Both the position numbers and the translations under genes were made by a program. The notes under the pieces are model-generated. The model searched no databases. It was not told where the DNA came from and was given only the letters and a program-made list of their open reading frames with translations. Of a DNA stretch of 64,000 nucleotides, positions 1-8,531 are shown in pieces. Position 1 is the first letter of the stretch, and each line of letters opens with the position of its first letter. Location of the stretch: assembly GCF_900635155.1 (NCBI RefSeq), contig NZ_LR134002.1, positions 248,001 through 312,000 on the forward strand, read 5' to 3'. The stretch is from Streptococcus sanguinis (GTDB lineage: Bacteria > Bacillota > Bacilli > Lactobacillales > Streptococcaceae).

Positions 1-557
1 TCGATATTATGGATGGTCATTTTGTACCCAATATCAGCTTTGGGGCTGGGGTTGTTGCCAGTATGCGTCCTCACAGCAAGCTAGTCTTTGACTGCCATTT
101 GATGGTTTCCAATCCTGAACATCATATCGAAGAATTCGCTCGTGCCGGTGCAGATATTATCAGCATCCATGCCGAAGCGACACCTCATATCCACGGAGCG
201 CTGCAGAAGATTCGAGCAGCAGGAGTCAAGCCTAGTGTTGTGATTAATCCGGGAACACCAGTCGAAGCAGTCAAAAATGTCTTAAATCTGGTTGACCAAG
301 TCCTTGTGATGACAGTTAATCCAGGATTTGGCGGCCAGGCCTTTCTGCCAGAAACCATGGATAAGATTCGTGAACTGGTGGTTCTGCGCGAAGTCAATCA
401 GCTGAATTTTGATATTGAAGTGGATGGCGGTATTGACGATAAGACTATTGGGATTGCTAAAGAAGCTGGCGCCAATGTCTTCGTGGCTGGTAGCTATGTT
501 TTCAAGGGTGATGTCAATCATCAAGTTCAGACCTTACGGGATGCCCTGCATGACTAA
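1..557 (+). CDS. rpe: ribulose-phosphate 3-epimerase, 5' end missing
   Basis: This enzyme interconverts D-ribulose 5-phosphate and D-xylulose 5-phosphate in the cytoplasmic pentose phosphate pathway. The reading frame is open from base 3, so the gene starts before the window. The first visible residues (DIMDGHFVPNISFG) hold the conserved Asp and follow the usual TIM-barrel epimerase pattern. VNPGFGGQ (phosphate and metal region) and VDGGID follow in the expected order. About 30 to 40 N-terminal residues are missing by comparison with the family. The last codons overlap the start of thiN, so the two genes are translationally coupled. Confidence 0.95.
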   Translation, partial: DIMDGHFVPNISFGAGVVASMRPHSKLVFDCHLMVSNPEHHIEEFARAGADIISIHAEATPHIHGALQKIRAAGVKPSVVINPGTPVEAVKNVLNLVDQVLVMTVNPGFGGQAFLPETMDKIRELVVLREVNQLNFDIEVDGGIDDKTIGIAKEAGANVFVAGSYVFKGDVNHQVQTLRDALHD

Positions 558-1182
558 GGTTGCACTGTTTGCTGGTGGGAACTTGGAGCATTTTAGCTTG
601 GATTTTGATGTGTTGGTCGGAGTAGACCGCGGGAGCCTCTTTCTGCTTGAGCAAGGAGTTTGTCCGGATTTGGCTGTCGGGGATTTTGACTCTGTGAGCA
701 AGGAAGAATTGCTGCGCATAAAAGATAGAGCGAAGGAAGTCGTTCAGGCCCATCCTGAAAAGGATGATACGGACTTGGAGTTAGCTGTTCTGGCTTGTTT
801 TGAACGGTATCCAGATGCCCGTTTGACCATTTTCGGCGCCTTTGGGGGCCGTCTGGATCATGCCTTGGCCAATGTCTTCCTGCCCAGTAATGAAAAAATT
901 GCACCTTATATGGAGAAGATTTTTCTGGAAGATGAGCAGAATCTGCTGACCTATGTTCCCAAGGGGCGCCATGAAATCAAACCAGTACCTGGCATGCGCT
1001 ATCTGGCCTTTCTGCCATCGGATGACGTTGACCTAACGATTGAGGGCGCCAAATATCCGCTCAATAAAGATAACTTTTTTTTCAAAAAAGTATATGCTTC
1101 TAACGAATTTATAGATAGGCCCATTTATTTGGACTTTGATAGCGGATATACAGTCGTCATTTACAGCAAAGACAGGAGCTGA
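550..1182 (+). CDS. thiN: thiamine pyrophosphokinase
   Basis: The 210-residue protein transfers pyrophosphate from ATP to thiamine to give thiamine diphosphate, the cofactor used by transketolase (tkt is further along this window). The start at MTKVALFAGG overlaps the rpe stop by 8 bases and gives the normal family length; an upstream in-frame ATG would add about 47 unrelated residues. Family motifs are GVDRGS, PEKDDTDLELA (acidic metal and ATP region) and FGAFGGRLDH. The stop is one base before the rmuC start, so rpe-thiN-rmuC reads as one operon. Confidence 0.93.
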   Translation: MTKVALFAGGNLEHFSLDFDVLVGVDRGSLFLLEQGVCPDLAVGDFDSVSKEELLRIKDRAKEVVQAHPEKDDTDLELAVLACFERYPDARLTIFGAFGGRLDHALANVFLPSNEKIAPYMEKIFLEDEQNLLTYVPKGRHEIKPVPGMRYLAFLPSDDVDLTIEGAKYPLNKDNFFFKKVYASNEFIDRPIYLDFDSGYTVVIYSKDRS

Positions 1183-1183
1183 T

Positions 1184-2440
1184 ATGGAGTTTATAATTAT
1201 CCTCATTCTTTTGGGAAACCTAGTGCTGACCTTTCTCCTATGGCAAAAGCTTAGTCAGCAGACCGAGACGCTAAAGCAAGTCTTGGAAAATCAGGCAGAT
1301 CATCTATCGGATCAGTTGGACTATCGCTTGGAGCAAGAAAGCCAGAAAAAGCAAACGGCTCAGAAAGAGCTGGAATTAGCTCTGGGAGACCGTTTGAGCG
1401 AGGTCAGGACAGATTTGCACCGCAACTTGACAGAGCTGCGCTTGGAAATCAGTGACAACCTGACCAAGAATCGGGATAAAACTGACGAGCGTATGCGGCA
1501 GATCCAAGAGTCCAATGAAACCCGTTTAGAACAGATGCGGCAGACCGTGGAAGAAAAACTGGAGAAAACACTTCAGACTCGTCTTCAGACTTCTTTTGAG
1601 ACCGTTTCTAAGCAGTTGGAGTCTGTCAATCGCGGTCTGGGAGAAATGCAGAGTGTTGCTCGAGATGTCGGCACGCTGAACAAGGTTCTTTCCAACACCA
1701 AGACCCGAGGGATTCTAGGGGAGCTGCAGCTTGGTCAGATTATCGAGGACATCATGACGGCCAGTCAGTATGAGCGAGAGTTTGTGACGGTGGCCGGTTC
1801 CAGTGAGCGTGTCGAATATGCTATTAAACTGCCGGGACAGACAGAGCATGAATATGTCTATCTGCCTATTGATTCTAAGTTTCCTCTGGCTGATTACTAC
1901 CGTTTGGAAGATGCTTATGAGTCTGGTAGCAAGGAAGAGATTGAGCTCTATCGCAAGTCTCTCTTAGCAAGTGTTAAACGCTTTGCCAAGGATATTAAGA
2001 GTAAATATCTGGCACCACCAGCTACGACCAATTTTGGAATTATGTTTCTGCCAACGGAAGGTCTCTATTCGGAAGTTGTCCGCAATCCAGCCTTTTTTGA
2101 CAGTTTGCGACGTGAGGAGCAGATTGTGGTAGCGGGACCATCAACCCTATCTGCCTTGCTCAATTCACTGTCTGTCGGTTTTAAAACGCTCAATATCCAA
2201 AAAAGTGCGGACGACATCAGTAAGGTTCTGGGTTCTGTCAAATCCGAGTTTAATAAGTTCGGTGGCATTCTTACCAAGGCGCAGAAACATTTGCAGCATG
2301 CTTCGGGCAATATTGATGAACTCTTAACCCGTAGGACAGGAGCTATCGAAAGAACCTTACGCCATATTGAGCTGTCTGACCAAGACCTCGATTTGACCTT
2401 ACTTGATTTTTCAGAAGAAAGGGAAAACAATGAAGATTAA
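1184..2440 (+). CDS. rmuC: DNA recombination protein RmuC
   Basis: RmuC-family proteins limit DNA inversions and recombination and carry a restriction-endonuclease-like core. This 418-residue copy starts with a hydrophobic segment (IIILILLGNLVLTFLLW), which predicts membrane anchoring. A long Gln/Glu/Leu-rich coiled coil follows to about residue 170. The conserved RmuC core includes KTRGILGELQLGQI and the PIDSKFP motif. The start was set at MEFIII because it has a GGAG ribosome-binding site and lies just after the thiN stop. The 3' end overlaps yhaM by 11 bases. Confidence 0.9.
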   Translation: MEFIIILILLGNLVLTFLLWQKLSQQTETLKQVLENQADHLSDQLDYRLEQESQKKQTAQKELELALGDRLSEVRTDLHRNLTELRLEISDNLTKNRDKTDERMRQIQESNETRLEQMRQTVEEKLEKTLQTRLQTSFETVSKQLESVNRGLGEMQSVARDVGTLNKVLSNTKTRGILGELQLGQIIEDIMTASQYEREFVTVAGSSERVEYAIKLPGQTEHEYVYLPIDSKFPLADYYRLEDAYESGSKEEIELYRKSLLASVKRFAKDIKSKYLAPPATTNFGIMFLPTEGLYSEVVRNPAFFDSLRREEQIVVAGPSTLSALLNSLSVGFKTLNIQKSADDISKVLGSVKSEFNKFGGILTKAQKHLQHASGNIDELLTRRTGAIERTLRHIELSDQDLDLTLLDFSEERENNED

Positions 2441-3374
2441 TCAAATGAAAAAAGATGAACTGTTTGAAGGTTTCTATCTGATCAAGTCAGCAGAAGTCCG
2501 TCAGACAAGGGCTGGGAAAAATTATCTGGCTTTTACCTTCCAAGACGATACTGGAGTGATCGAGGGTAAACTTTGGGATGCTCAGCCACATAATGTTGAA
2601 GAATTCACTGCTGGCAAGGTTGTGCACATGCAAGGCCGACGGGAAGTTTACAATAACACGCCCCAAGTCAATCAACTTACCCTGCGCCTTCCTAAGGCTG
2701 GAGAGCCCAATGACCCAGCAGATTTCAAGGAAAAACCGCCAGTAGACCAGAAAGAAATCCGAGACTATTTATCTCAGATGATTTTCAAGATTGAGAATTC
2801 GGTCTGGCAGCGCGTGGTGCGCTCGCTTTATAGCAAGTATGACAAGGAGTTTTATTCTTATCCAGCTGCTAAGACCAATCACCATGCTTTTGAGTCGGGT
2901 CTGGCCTTTCATACCGCTACTATGGTCAAGCTGGCAGATGCTATCGGAGACATTTATCCTCAGCTTAATAAAAGCTTGTTATTCGCAGGGATCATGCTTC
3001 ATGACTTGGCCAAGGTTATTGAGCTCAGCGGTCCGGAAAATACCGAGTATACTGTGCGAGGCAATCTGATTGGTCACATTGCTTTGATTGATGAAGAATT
3101 GACCAAGACCCTGATGGAGCTGAAAATTGATGACAGCAAAGAAGAAGTAATCGTCCTGCGGCATGTGCTTCTCAGCCACCACGGTCTCTTGGAATATGGC
3201 AGTCCTGTACGACCTAAGATTATGGAGGCAGAAATTCTGCACATGATTGATAATCTGGATGCGGAAATGATGATGATGACTGCTGCCTTGGGACTTGTTG
3301 ATCCAGGTCAAATGAGCAATAAAATATTCGCTCTTGAAGGTCGTTCCTTCTACAAACCAAAACTTGAACAGTAA
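2430..3374 (+). CDS. yhaM: 3'-5' exoribonuclease YhaM
   Basis: YhaM is a cytoplasmic 3'-5' exoribonuclease that trims RNA ends in Firmicutes. The 314-residue protein has an N-terminal OB-fold (about residues 10-95, with the run FTFQDDTGVIEGKLWD) and a C-terminal HD phosphohydrolase domain. The metal ligands are visible as HHAFESGLAFH, then LHDLAK (H191-D192) and HVLLSHHG. The start MKINQMKKDEL overlaps the end of rmuC and has an AGGG-type ribosome-binding site; the earlier in-frame ATG lies well inside rmuC. It is the last gene of the rpe-thiN-rmuC-yhaM run. Confidence 0.92.
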   Translation: MKINQMKKDELFEGFYLIKSAEVRQTRAGKNYLAFTFQDDTGVIEGKLWDAQPHNVEEFTAGKVVHMQGRREVYNNTPQVNQLTLRLPKAGEPNDPADFKEKPPVDQKEIRDYLSQMIFKIENSVWQRVVRSLYSKYDKEFYSYPAAKTNHHAFESGLAFHTATMVKLADAIGDIYPQLNKSLLFAGIMLHDLAKVIELSGPENTEYTVRGNLIGHIALIDEELTKTLMELKIDDSKEEVIVLRHVLLSHHGLLEYGSPVRPKIMEAEILHMIDNLDAEMMMMTAALGLVDPGQMSNKIFALEGRSFYKPKLEQ

Positions 3375-3404
3375 AATACGAAAAATGGACATTACTTGGA
3401 AAAG

Positions 3405-3413
3405 AATGTTCGT
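3405..3413 (-). promoter_or_regulatory. PurBox-like site upstream of purR
   Basis: Read on the minus strand, this is AACGAACATTC within AT-rich flanks, matching the CGAAC core of the PurR box known from Gram-positive pur operons. A poorer second CGAA motif lies at about 3379. The site overlaps the predicted -35 position of the purR promoter, which suggests autoregulation. A functional PurBox normally comes as an inverted pair, and the second half here is weak. Confidence 0.4.
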
Positions 3414-3429
3414 TTTTTTGTTTCTGTTA

Positions 3430-3438
3430 TGGTATAAT
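3430..3438 (+). promoter_or_regulatory. purR promoter, extended -10
   Basis: TGGTATAAT is a perfect extended -10 element (TGn plus TATAAT) 29 bases before the purR start. No good -35 hexamer is present 17 bases upstream, as is usual for extended -10 promoters. Confidence 0.65.
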
Positions 3439-3466
3439 GAATAAAATAACTTTAATTGGTGAAAAA

Positions 3467-4282
3467 ATGAAATTAAGAAGAAGTGAGCGTATGGTGGTTA
3501 TTTCTAATTATTTGATTAACCATCCTTATGAATTAACGAGCTTAAATACATTTGCAGAAAAATATGAATCTGCCAAATCTTCTATTTCAGAAGATATTGT
3601 CATTATTAAGCGAGCCTTTGAAGAGATTGAAATTGGGACCATTGAAACGATTACTGGTGCCGGTGGAGGAGTCATTTTCAGCCCGTCTATCTCAGATGCA
3701 GAAGCTAAGACCATTGTGCAAGGTCTTTGTGATCAGCTGTCTGAAAGTAATCGGATTCTTCCGGGGGGCTACATTTACCTATCGGACCTGCTCAGTACTC
3801 CATCCATTTTGAATAATATCGGACGGATCATTGCCAAAAGCTTTAAAGATCAACAGATTGATGCTGTCATGACGGTTGCGACTAAGGGGGTTCCTTTGGC
3901 CAATGCCGTAGCCAACGTACTTAATGTACCTTTTGTCATCGTTCGTCGGGATTTAAAGATTACAGAAGGATCGACGGTCAGTGTCAACTACGTATCGGGC
4001 TCCAGCGGAGATCGTATTGAAAAGATGTTCTTGTCCAAGCGCAGTCTCAAGGCTGGCAGTCGCGTCTTGATTGTGGATGACTTCCTCAAAGGTGGGGGAA
4101 CCATTACAGGGATGATTAGCCTCTTATCTGAGTTTGACTCTGAGTTGGCAGGTGTAGCTGTCTTTGCGGACAATGCGCAGGCCAATCGCGATTATCTAGA
4201 CTATAAATCGCTCTTGAAAGTAACCAATATTGATGTCAAGGCGAATACCATTGATGTGGAAATTGGAAATATATTTGATTAG
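3467..4282 (+). CDS. purR: pur operon repressor / regulator PurR
   Basis: PurR of Gram-positive bacteria is a DNA-binding regulator of purine synthesis that senses PRPP through a phosphoribosyltransferase-like domain. The 271-residue protein has an N-terminal winged helix (about 1-75, beginning MKLRRSERMVVISNYLI) and a C-terminal PRTase fold with the PRPP loop VLIVDDFLKGGGT near residues 200-212. The start at MKLRRSER was chosen over the upstream ATG because it matches family length and the promoter -10 overlaps the upstream candidate. A PurBox-like site precedes the gene. Confidence 0.95.
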   Translation: MKLRRSERMVVISNYLINHPYELTSLNTFAEKYESAKSSISEDIVIIKRAFEEIEIGTIETITGAGGGVIFSPSISDAEAKTIVQGLCDQLSESNRILPGGYIYLSDLLSTPSILNNIGRIIAKSFKDQQIDAVMTVATKGVPLANAVANVLNVPFVIVRRDLKITEGSTVSVNYVSGSSGDRIEKMFLSKRSLKAGSRVLIVDDFLKGGGTITGMISLLSEFDSELAGVAVFADNAQANRDYLDYKSLLKVTNIDVKANTIDVEIGNIFD

Positions 4283-4303
4283 GGAAAAGGGCGGAGATTA
4301 TAG

Positions 4304-4768
4304 ATGAAAACAGTTTTAGAAAAGTTTGACCACAGTCCGCTGTGGATTCGTTTAGGAGTATTGTCGATTTTATTTGGGATTCTAATTACTGGCATGATTT
4401 TTGTGCAGGGACAGTCTAATTCCAACAGGAATTCTGTTAGTTCAGCTGCCAGCATCGCATCAAGCAGCTCTTCCTTACAACTGTCTTCTGCGCAAAAAGA
4501 AGCACAGGAAAAAGAAATTCAGGAAGAGGAGCAAGCAGTTCAGGACGGAGAAGCAGCAGTTAAACAGCTTGAAACCATGCAAACTTTGGAAGATTTGCAG
4601 CTAGCTAAGACTGCAGCAGAGAAGGTCAAGGATGCAGCTACTAAGGCTAGATTCCAAAGCCGTATTCATGCAATAGCTGTCCTGATTGACCCAGAAGGGG
4701 CTCAGGCTGGTGTTTATGAAAATCCAGCTGCTGCATCAGAAGAAGCAGTAGCTCAGCCGCAGCAATAA
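4304..4768 (+). CDS. conserved membrane-anchored protein of unknown function
   Basis: This 154-residue protein is not assigned a function. It has a short cytoplasmic start, one hydrophobic segment (IRLGVLSILFGILITGMIFV, about residues 15-35), then a Ser-rich stretch and a Glu/Gln/Ala-rich probable coiled coil to about residue 115. The tail is Ala/Pro/Gln-rich. The topology suggests a type II protein with an extracellular coiled-coil domain. The gene has a purine-rich ribosome-binding site (GGGCGGAG) and begins 22 bases after purR, so the two are probably co-transcribed. Confidence 0.75.
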   Translation: MKTVLEKFDHSPLWIRLGVLSILFGILITGMIFVQGQSNSNRNSVSSAASIASSSSSLQLSSAQKEAQEKEIQEEEQAVQDGEAAVKQLETMQTLEDLQLAKTAAEKVKDAATKARFQSRIHAIAVLIDPEGAQAGVYENPAAASEEAVAQPQQ

Positions 4769-4818
4769 GTTGGCAGCAATCTAATAAGCAGAGATAAGCT
4801 TAAAATAGAAAAAATGTA

Positions 4819-4847
4819 TTGACACAAAAGTATCGTCGTGCTATAAT
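4819..4847 (+). promoter_or_regulatory. strong sigma-70 promoter of the rpsL operon
   Basis: TTGACA (4819-4824) and TATAAT (4842-4847) are both perfect consensus hexamers with the ideal 17-base spacing. This fits a growth-rate-driven ribosomal protein promoter. Transcription would start near 4854, giving a leader of about 130 nucleotides before rpsL. Confidence 0.9.
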
Positions 4848-4854
4848 GATAGAC

Positions 4855-4983
4855 GGTACTTTTTACTTTTGGTCTCTCAAAAGTGTACAGAGACGTGCTG
4901 ACAAATGTTGCAAAAGTACACGCAGATGGTAGCTGTCACCAAGTGTATCATCACCAAAATTAAAAAAATACAGGAGAATGTAG
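4855..4983 (+). promoter_or_regulatory. structured 5' leader of rpsL
   Basis: The leader between the promoter and rpsL contains several pairable segments: CTTTTG and CAAAAG around a 6-base loop (about 4867-4884), GTGTAC with GTACAC (about 4885-4922), and TGGT/ACCA pairs further on. Long structured leaders of ribosomal protein operons often mediate feedback by a product of the operon. That role is an inference here. Confidence 0.35.
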
Positions 4984-5397
4984 ATGCCTACAATTAACCA
5001 ATTGGTTCGCAAACCGCGTAAATCAAAAGTAGAAAAATCTAAATCACCAGCTTTGAACGTTGGTTACAACAGCCATAAAAAAGTTCAAACAAACGTATCT
5101 TCACCACAAAAACGTGGAGTTGCAACTCGTGTCGGAACTATGACACCTAAAAAACCGAACTCTGCCCTTCGTAAGTTTGCCCGTGTACGTCTGAGCAACT
5201 TGATTGAAGTTACAGCTTACATCCCAGGTATCGGACACAACCTGCAAGAGCACAGCGTGGTGCTTCTTCGTGGTGGACGTGTAAAAGACCTTCCAGGGGT
5301 ACGTTACCATATCGTCCGCGGTGCACTTGATACAGCAGGTGTTACTGATCGTAAACAAGGCCGTTCTAAATACGGTACTAAAAAACCAAAAGCATAA
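4984..5397 (+). CDS. rpsL: 30S ribosomal protein S12
   Basis: S12 sits at the decoding centre of the small subunit and helps control tRNA selection accuracy. The 137-residue sequence is a standard bacterial S12: [13 protein letters not shown] at the start, then the conserved [11 protein letters not shown] and [13 protein letters not shown] segments that hold the lysines classically altered in streptomycin resistance. Both lysines are the wild-type residue here (K in TPKKPNS and in RVKDLPG). The gene is first in the rpsL-rpsG unit, with an AGGAG ribosome-binding site. Confidence 0.99.
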   Translation: MPTINQLVRKPRKSKVEKSKSPALNVGYNSHKKVQTNVSSPQKRGVATRVGTMTPKKPNSALRKFARVRLSNLIEVTAYIPGIGHNLQEHSVVLLRGGRVKDLPGVRYHIVRGALDTAGVTDRKQGRSKYGTKKPKA

Positions 5398-5416
5398 GGA
5401 AAGGGGAGAAAGATAA

Positions 5417-5887
5417 ATGAGTCGTAAAAACCAAGCGCCTAAGCGCGAAGTATTGCCAGATCCGCTTTACAATTCAAAATTAGTTACTCGTCTTATCAAC
5501 CGCGTTATGCTTGATGGTAAGCGTGGTACAGCGGCTTCTATCGTTTACGGAGCTTTTGACCAAATCAAAGAAGCAACTGGAAACGATGCGCTGGAAGTAT
5601 TTGAAACAGCTATGGAAAACATCATGCCTGTACTTGAAGTTCGTGCTCGCCGTGTCGGTGGTTCAAACTACCAAGTTCCGGTTGAAGTTCGTCCAGAACG
5701 TCGTACAACACTTGGACTTCGCTGGTTGGTAACTATTGCTCGTCAACGTGGTGAGCACACAATGGTTGACCGCCTTGCAAAAGAAATCTTGGATGCATCT
5801 AACAACACTGGTGCAGCTGTTAAGAAACGTGAAGACACTCACCGTATGGCAGAAGCTAACCGTGCCTTCGCACACTTCCGTTGGTAA
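5417..5887 (+). CDS. rpsG: 30S ribosomal protein S7
   Basis: S7 nucleates assembly of the 30S head by binding the 3' major domain of 16S rRNA and lines the exit tRNA site. The 156 residues match the family throughout, from [16 protein letters not shown] to the C-terminal [11 protein letters not shown]. It follows rpsL by 19 bases with a strong GGGGAG ribosome-binding site. A terminator and separate promoter follow before fusA. Confidence 0.99.
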   Translation: MSRKNQAPKREVLPDPLYNSKLVTRLINRVMLDGKRGTAASIVYGAFDQIKEATGNDALEVFETAMENIMPVLEVRARRVGGSNYQVPVEVRPERRTTLGLRWLVTIARQRGEHTMVDRLAKEILDASNNTGAAVKKREDTHRMAEANRAFAHFRW

Positions 5888-6050
5888 GAATAAGATACTA
5901 AGGGCGTTAAAAAAGCGACTGAAAATTAGGAAAGTTTATCTATTTTCCGAGCTTTTAGCCCGAGTTCAATTGAGCTCAGTCAGCTCTTAGCTATAATTCA
6001 ACTGATTGTCTCACAAGTTGAGACCAACAAAAACAAGATAAGCATTGAGA

Positions 6051-6077
6051 ACGGGTAGGTCCTGCCTATCCGTTTTT
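6051..6077 (+). terminator. terminator between rpsG and fusA
   Basis: ACGGGTAGG pairs with CCTATCCGT (one G-U) around a 5-base loop and is followed by TTTTT. It separates rpsL-rpsG from fusA, although readthrough is possible because the fusA promoter lies directly after it. Confidence 0.7.
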
Positions 6078-6086
6078 GCTAAATAA

Positions 6087-6095
6087 TGTTATAAT
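6087..6095 (+). promoter_or_regulatory. fusA promoter, extended -10
   Basis: TGTTATAAT is a perfect extended -10 motif lying just after the rpsG terminator, 36 bases before the fusA start. The -35 region is weak. Confidence 0.6.
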
Positions 6096-6130
6096 AAACT
6101 GTAAAATAAATTAATAGGAGAAATAACCAA

Positions 6131-8212
6131 ATGGCTCGCGAATTTTCACTTGAAAAAACTCGTAATATCGGTATCATGGCCCACGTCGATGCTGGTAAAA
6201 CAACAACAACTGAGCGTATTCTTTACTACACTGGTAAAATCCACAAAATCGGTGAAACTCACGAAGGTGCGTCACAAATGGACTGGATGGAGCAAGAGCA
6301 AGAGCGTGGTATCACTATCACATCTGCTGCGACAACTGCTCAATGGAACAACCACCGTGTAAACATCATCGACACACCAGGACACGTGGACTTTACAATC
6401 GAAGTACAACGTTCTCTTCGTGTCTTGGATGGTGCGGTTACCGTTCTTGACTCACAATCAGGTGTTGAGCCTCAAACTGAAACAGTTTGGCGCCAAGCAA
6501 CTGAGTACGGAGTTCCTCGTATCGTATTTGCTAACAAGATGGACAAGATTGGTGCTGACTTCCTTTACTCAGTAAGCACTTTGCATGATCGTCTTCAAGC
6601 AAATGCTCATCCAATCCAATTGCCAATTGGTTCAGAAGATGACTTCCGCGGAATTATCGACTTGATCAAGATGAAGGCTGAAATCTATACTAACGACCTT
6701 GGTACAGATATTTTGGAAGAAGATATCCCAGCTGAATACCTTGAGCAAGCTCAAGAATACCGTGAAAAATTGGTGGAAGCAGTTGCGGAAACTGATGAAG
6801 ACTTGATGATGAAATACCTTGAAGGTGAAGAAATCACTAACGAAGAATTGAAAGCTGGTATCCGTAAAGCGACTATCAACGTTGAATTCTTCCCAGTATT
6901 GTGTGGTTCAGCCTTCAAGAACAAAGGTGTTCAATTGATGCTTGATGCAGTTATTGACTACTTGCCAAGCCCACTTGACATCCCAGCAATCAAAGGTATC
7001 AACCCAGACACTGAAGAAGAAGAAACTCGTCCTGCATCTGATGAAGAGCCATTTGCAGCTCTTGCCTTCAAGATTATGACTGACCCATTCGTAGGTCGTT
7101 TGACTTTCTTCCGTGTTTACTCAGGTGTCTTGAACAGCGGTTCATACGTATTGAACACTTCTAAAGGTAAACGTGAGCGTATCGGACGTATCCTGCAAAT
7201 GCATGCCAACAGCCGTAACGAAATCGAAACAGTATACGCTGGTGATATCGCTGCTGCCGTAGGTTTGAAAGATACAACTACTGGTGACTCACTGACTGAT
7301 GAAAAAGCTAAAATCATCCTTGAGTCTATCAACGTTCCAGAACCAGTTATCCAATTGATGGTTGAGCCTAAGTCTAAGGCTGACCAAGACAAGATGGGTA
7401 TTGCCCTGCAAAAACTGGCTGAAGAAGATCCAACTTTCCGCGTTGAAACAAACGTTGAAACTGGTGAAACAGTTATCTCTGGTATGGGTGAACTTCACTT
7501 GGATGTCCTTGTTGACCGTATGCGTCGTGAGTTCAAGGTTGAAGCAAACGTAGGTGCTCCTCAAGTATCTTACCGTGAAACTTTCCGTGCTTCTACTCAA
7601 GCTCGTGGATTCTTCAAACGCCAATCTGGTGGTAAAGGTCAATTCGGTGACGTATGGATCGAGTTTACACCAAACGAAGAAGGAAAAGGCTTCGAGTTTG
7701 AAAATGCTATCGTCGGTGGTGTGGTTCCACGTGAATTCATTCCAGCGGTAGAAAAAGGTTTGGTTGAGTCAATGGCTAATGGTGTCCTTGCTGGTTACCC
7801 AATCGTTGACGTGAAAGCTAAACTTTACGATGGTTCATACCACGATGTTGACTCATCTGAAACAGCCTTCAAGGTTGCGGCTTCACTTGCATTGAAAGAA
7901 GCTGCTAAGACTGCTCAGCCTGCTATCCTTGAGCCAATGATGTTGGTAACAATCACTGTTCCTGAAGAAAACCTTGGTGACGTTATGGGGCACGTAACAG
8001 CTCGTCGTGGACGTGTTGATGGTATGGAAGCGCATGGTAACAGCCAAATCGTTCGTGCTTATGTTCCACTTGCTGAAATGTTCGGTTATGCAACAGTTCT
8101 TCGTTCAGCATCACAAGGACGCGGTACCTTCATGATGGTATTTGACCACTACGAAGATGTACCTAAGTCAGTACAAGAAGAAATCATTAAGAAAAACAAA
8201 GGTGAAGCTTAA
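6131..8212 (+). CDS. fusA: translation elongation factor G
   Basis: EF-G is the GTPase that drives translocation of tRNA and mRNA on the ribosome and, with RRF, helps recycle ribosomes. The 693-residue protein has the G1 loop [12 protein letters not shown] near residue 18, the RGITI switch I region, DTPGHVDF (G3) and NKMD (G4). EF-G domains II to V follow in full length. Codon use is strongly biased to the preferred codons of highly expressed genes, unlike the accessory genes later in the window. It has its own promoter and terminator. Confidence 0.99.
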   Translation: MAREFSLEKTRNIGIMAHVDAGKTTTTERILYYTGKIHKIGETHEGASQMDWMEQEQERGITITSAATTAQWNNHRVNIIDTPGHVDFTIEVQRSLRVLDGAVTVLDSQSGVEPQTETVWRQATEYGVPRIVFANKMDKIGADFLYSVSTLHDRLQANAHPIQLPIGSEDDFRGIIDLIKMKAEIYTNDLGTDILEEDIPAEYLEQAQEYREKLVEAVAETDEDLMMKYLEGEEITNEELKAGIRKATINVEFFPVLCGSAFKNKGVQLMLDAVIDYLPSPLDIPAIKGINPDTEEEETRPASDEEPFAALAFKIMTDPFVGRLTFFRVYSGVLNSGSYVLNTSKGKRERIGRILQMHANSRNEIETVYAGDIAAAVGLKDTTTGDSLTDEKAKIILESINVPEPVIQLMVEPKSKADQDKMGIALQKLAEEDPTFRVETNVETGETVISGMGELHLDVLVDRMRREFKVEANVGAPQVSYRETFRASTQARGFFKRQSGGKGQFGDVWIEFTPNEEGKGFEFENAIVGGVVPREFIPAVEKGLVESMANGVLAGYPIVDVKAKLYDGSYHDVDSSETAFKVAASLALKEAAKTAQPAILEPMMLVTITVPEENLGDVMGHVTARRGRVDGMEAHGNSQIVRAYVPLAEMFGYATVLRSASQGRGTFMMVFDHYEDVPKSVQEEIIKKNKGEA

Positions 8213-8229
8213 GCTTTGAGCAAACCTTG

Positions 8230-8254
8230 GCACTCGCGTTTGCGGGTGCTTTTT
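8230..8254 (+). terminator. fusA terminator
   Basis: GCACTCGC pairs with GCGGGTGC (one G-U) around a GTTT loop and is followed by TTTTT, 18 bases after the fusA stop. Confidence 0.85.
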
Positions 8255-8417
8255 CTATTTTGGAAAACTCGCGCTTTAATAAAAAGGGGAATCATCTATC
8301 TTGTAAGTTCTATTTCTACATTTTCAAAAGATACTGCTTTGCTTTTTCAAATCAATGAAAGTCGAAATGAAAGTTAGTGAAAGAATTCGTAATACTTGTT
8401 AATAACAATGAAATCAG
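8255..8417. other. fusA-gapA intergenic region with a short palindrome
   Basis: No gene is seen here. The AT-rich stretch ends with TTGTTAATAACAA (8396-8408), a perfect inverted repeat centred on one base, placed 10 bases upstream of the gapA -35 element. The position is suitable for a regulator of gapA, but the binding protein is unknown. Confidence 0.4.
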
Positions 8418-8446
8418 TTGCATTTTACCTCAATTAAGTATATAAT
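8418..8446 (+). promoter_or_regulatory. gapA promoter
   Basis: TTGCAT (-35) and TATAAT (-10) are separated by 17 bases. The predicted leader is about 80 nucleotides and ends with the strong ribosome-binding site AAGGAGGAAA. Confidence 0.85.
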
Positions 8447-8531
8447 AGAAATGTTGAAAGGTGATTTGTAGCAACTCAAGTTACTCTTTTCACATAAAAA
8501 TTTTTTGATTTTCATAAGGAGGAAATCACGA

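Noticed and set aside
7289..7642. 117-residue open frame antisense to fusA
   Set aside because: It is a mirror of the highly biased fusA codons, with no start signals or domain.
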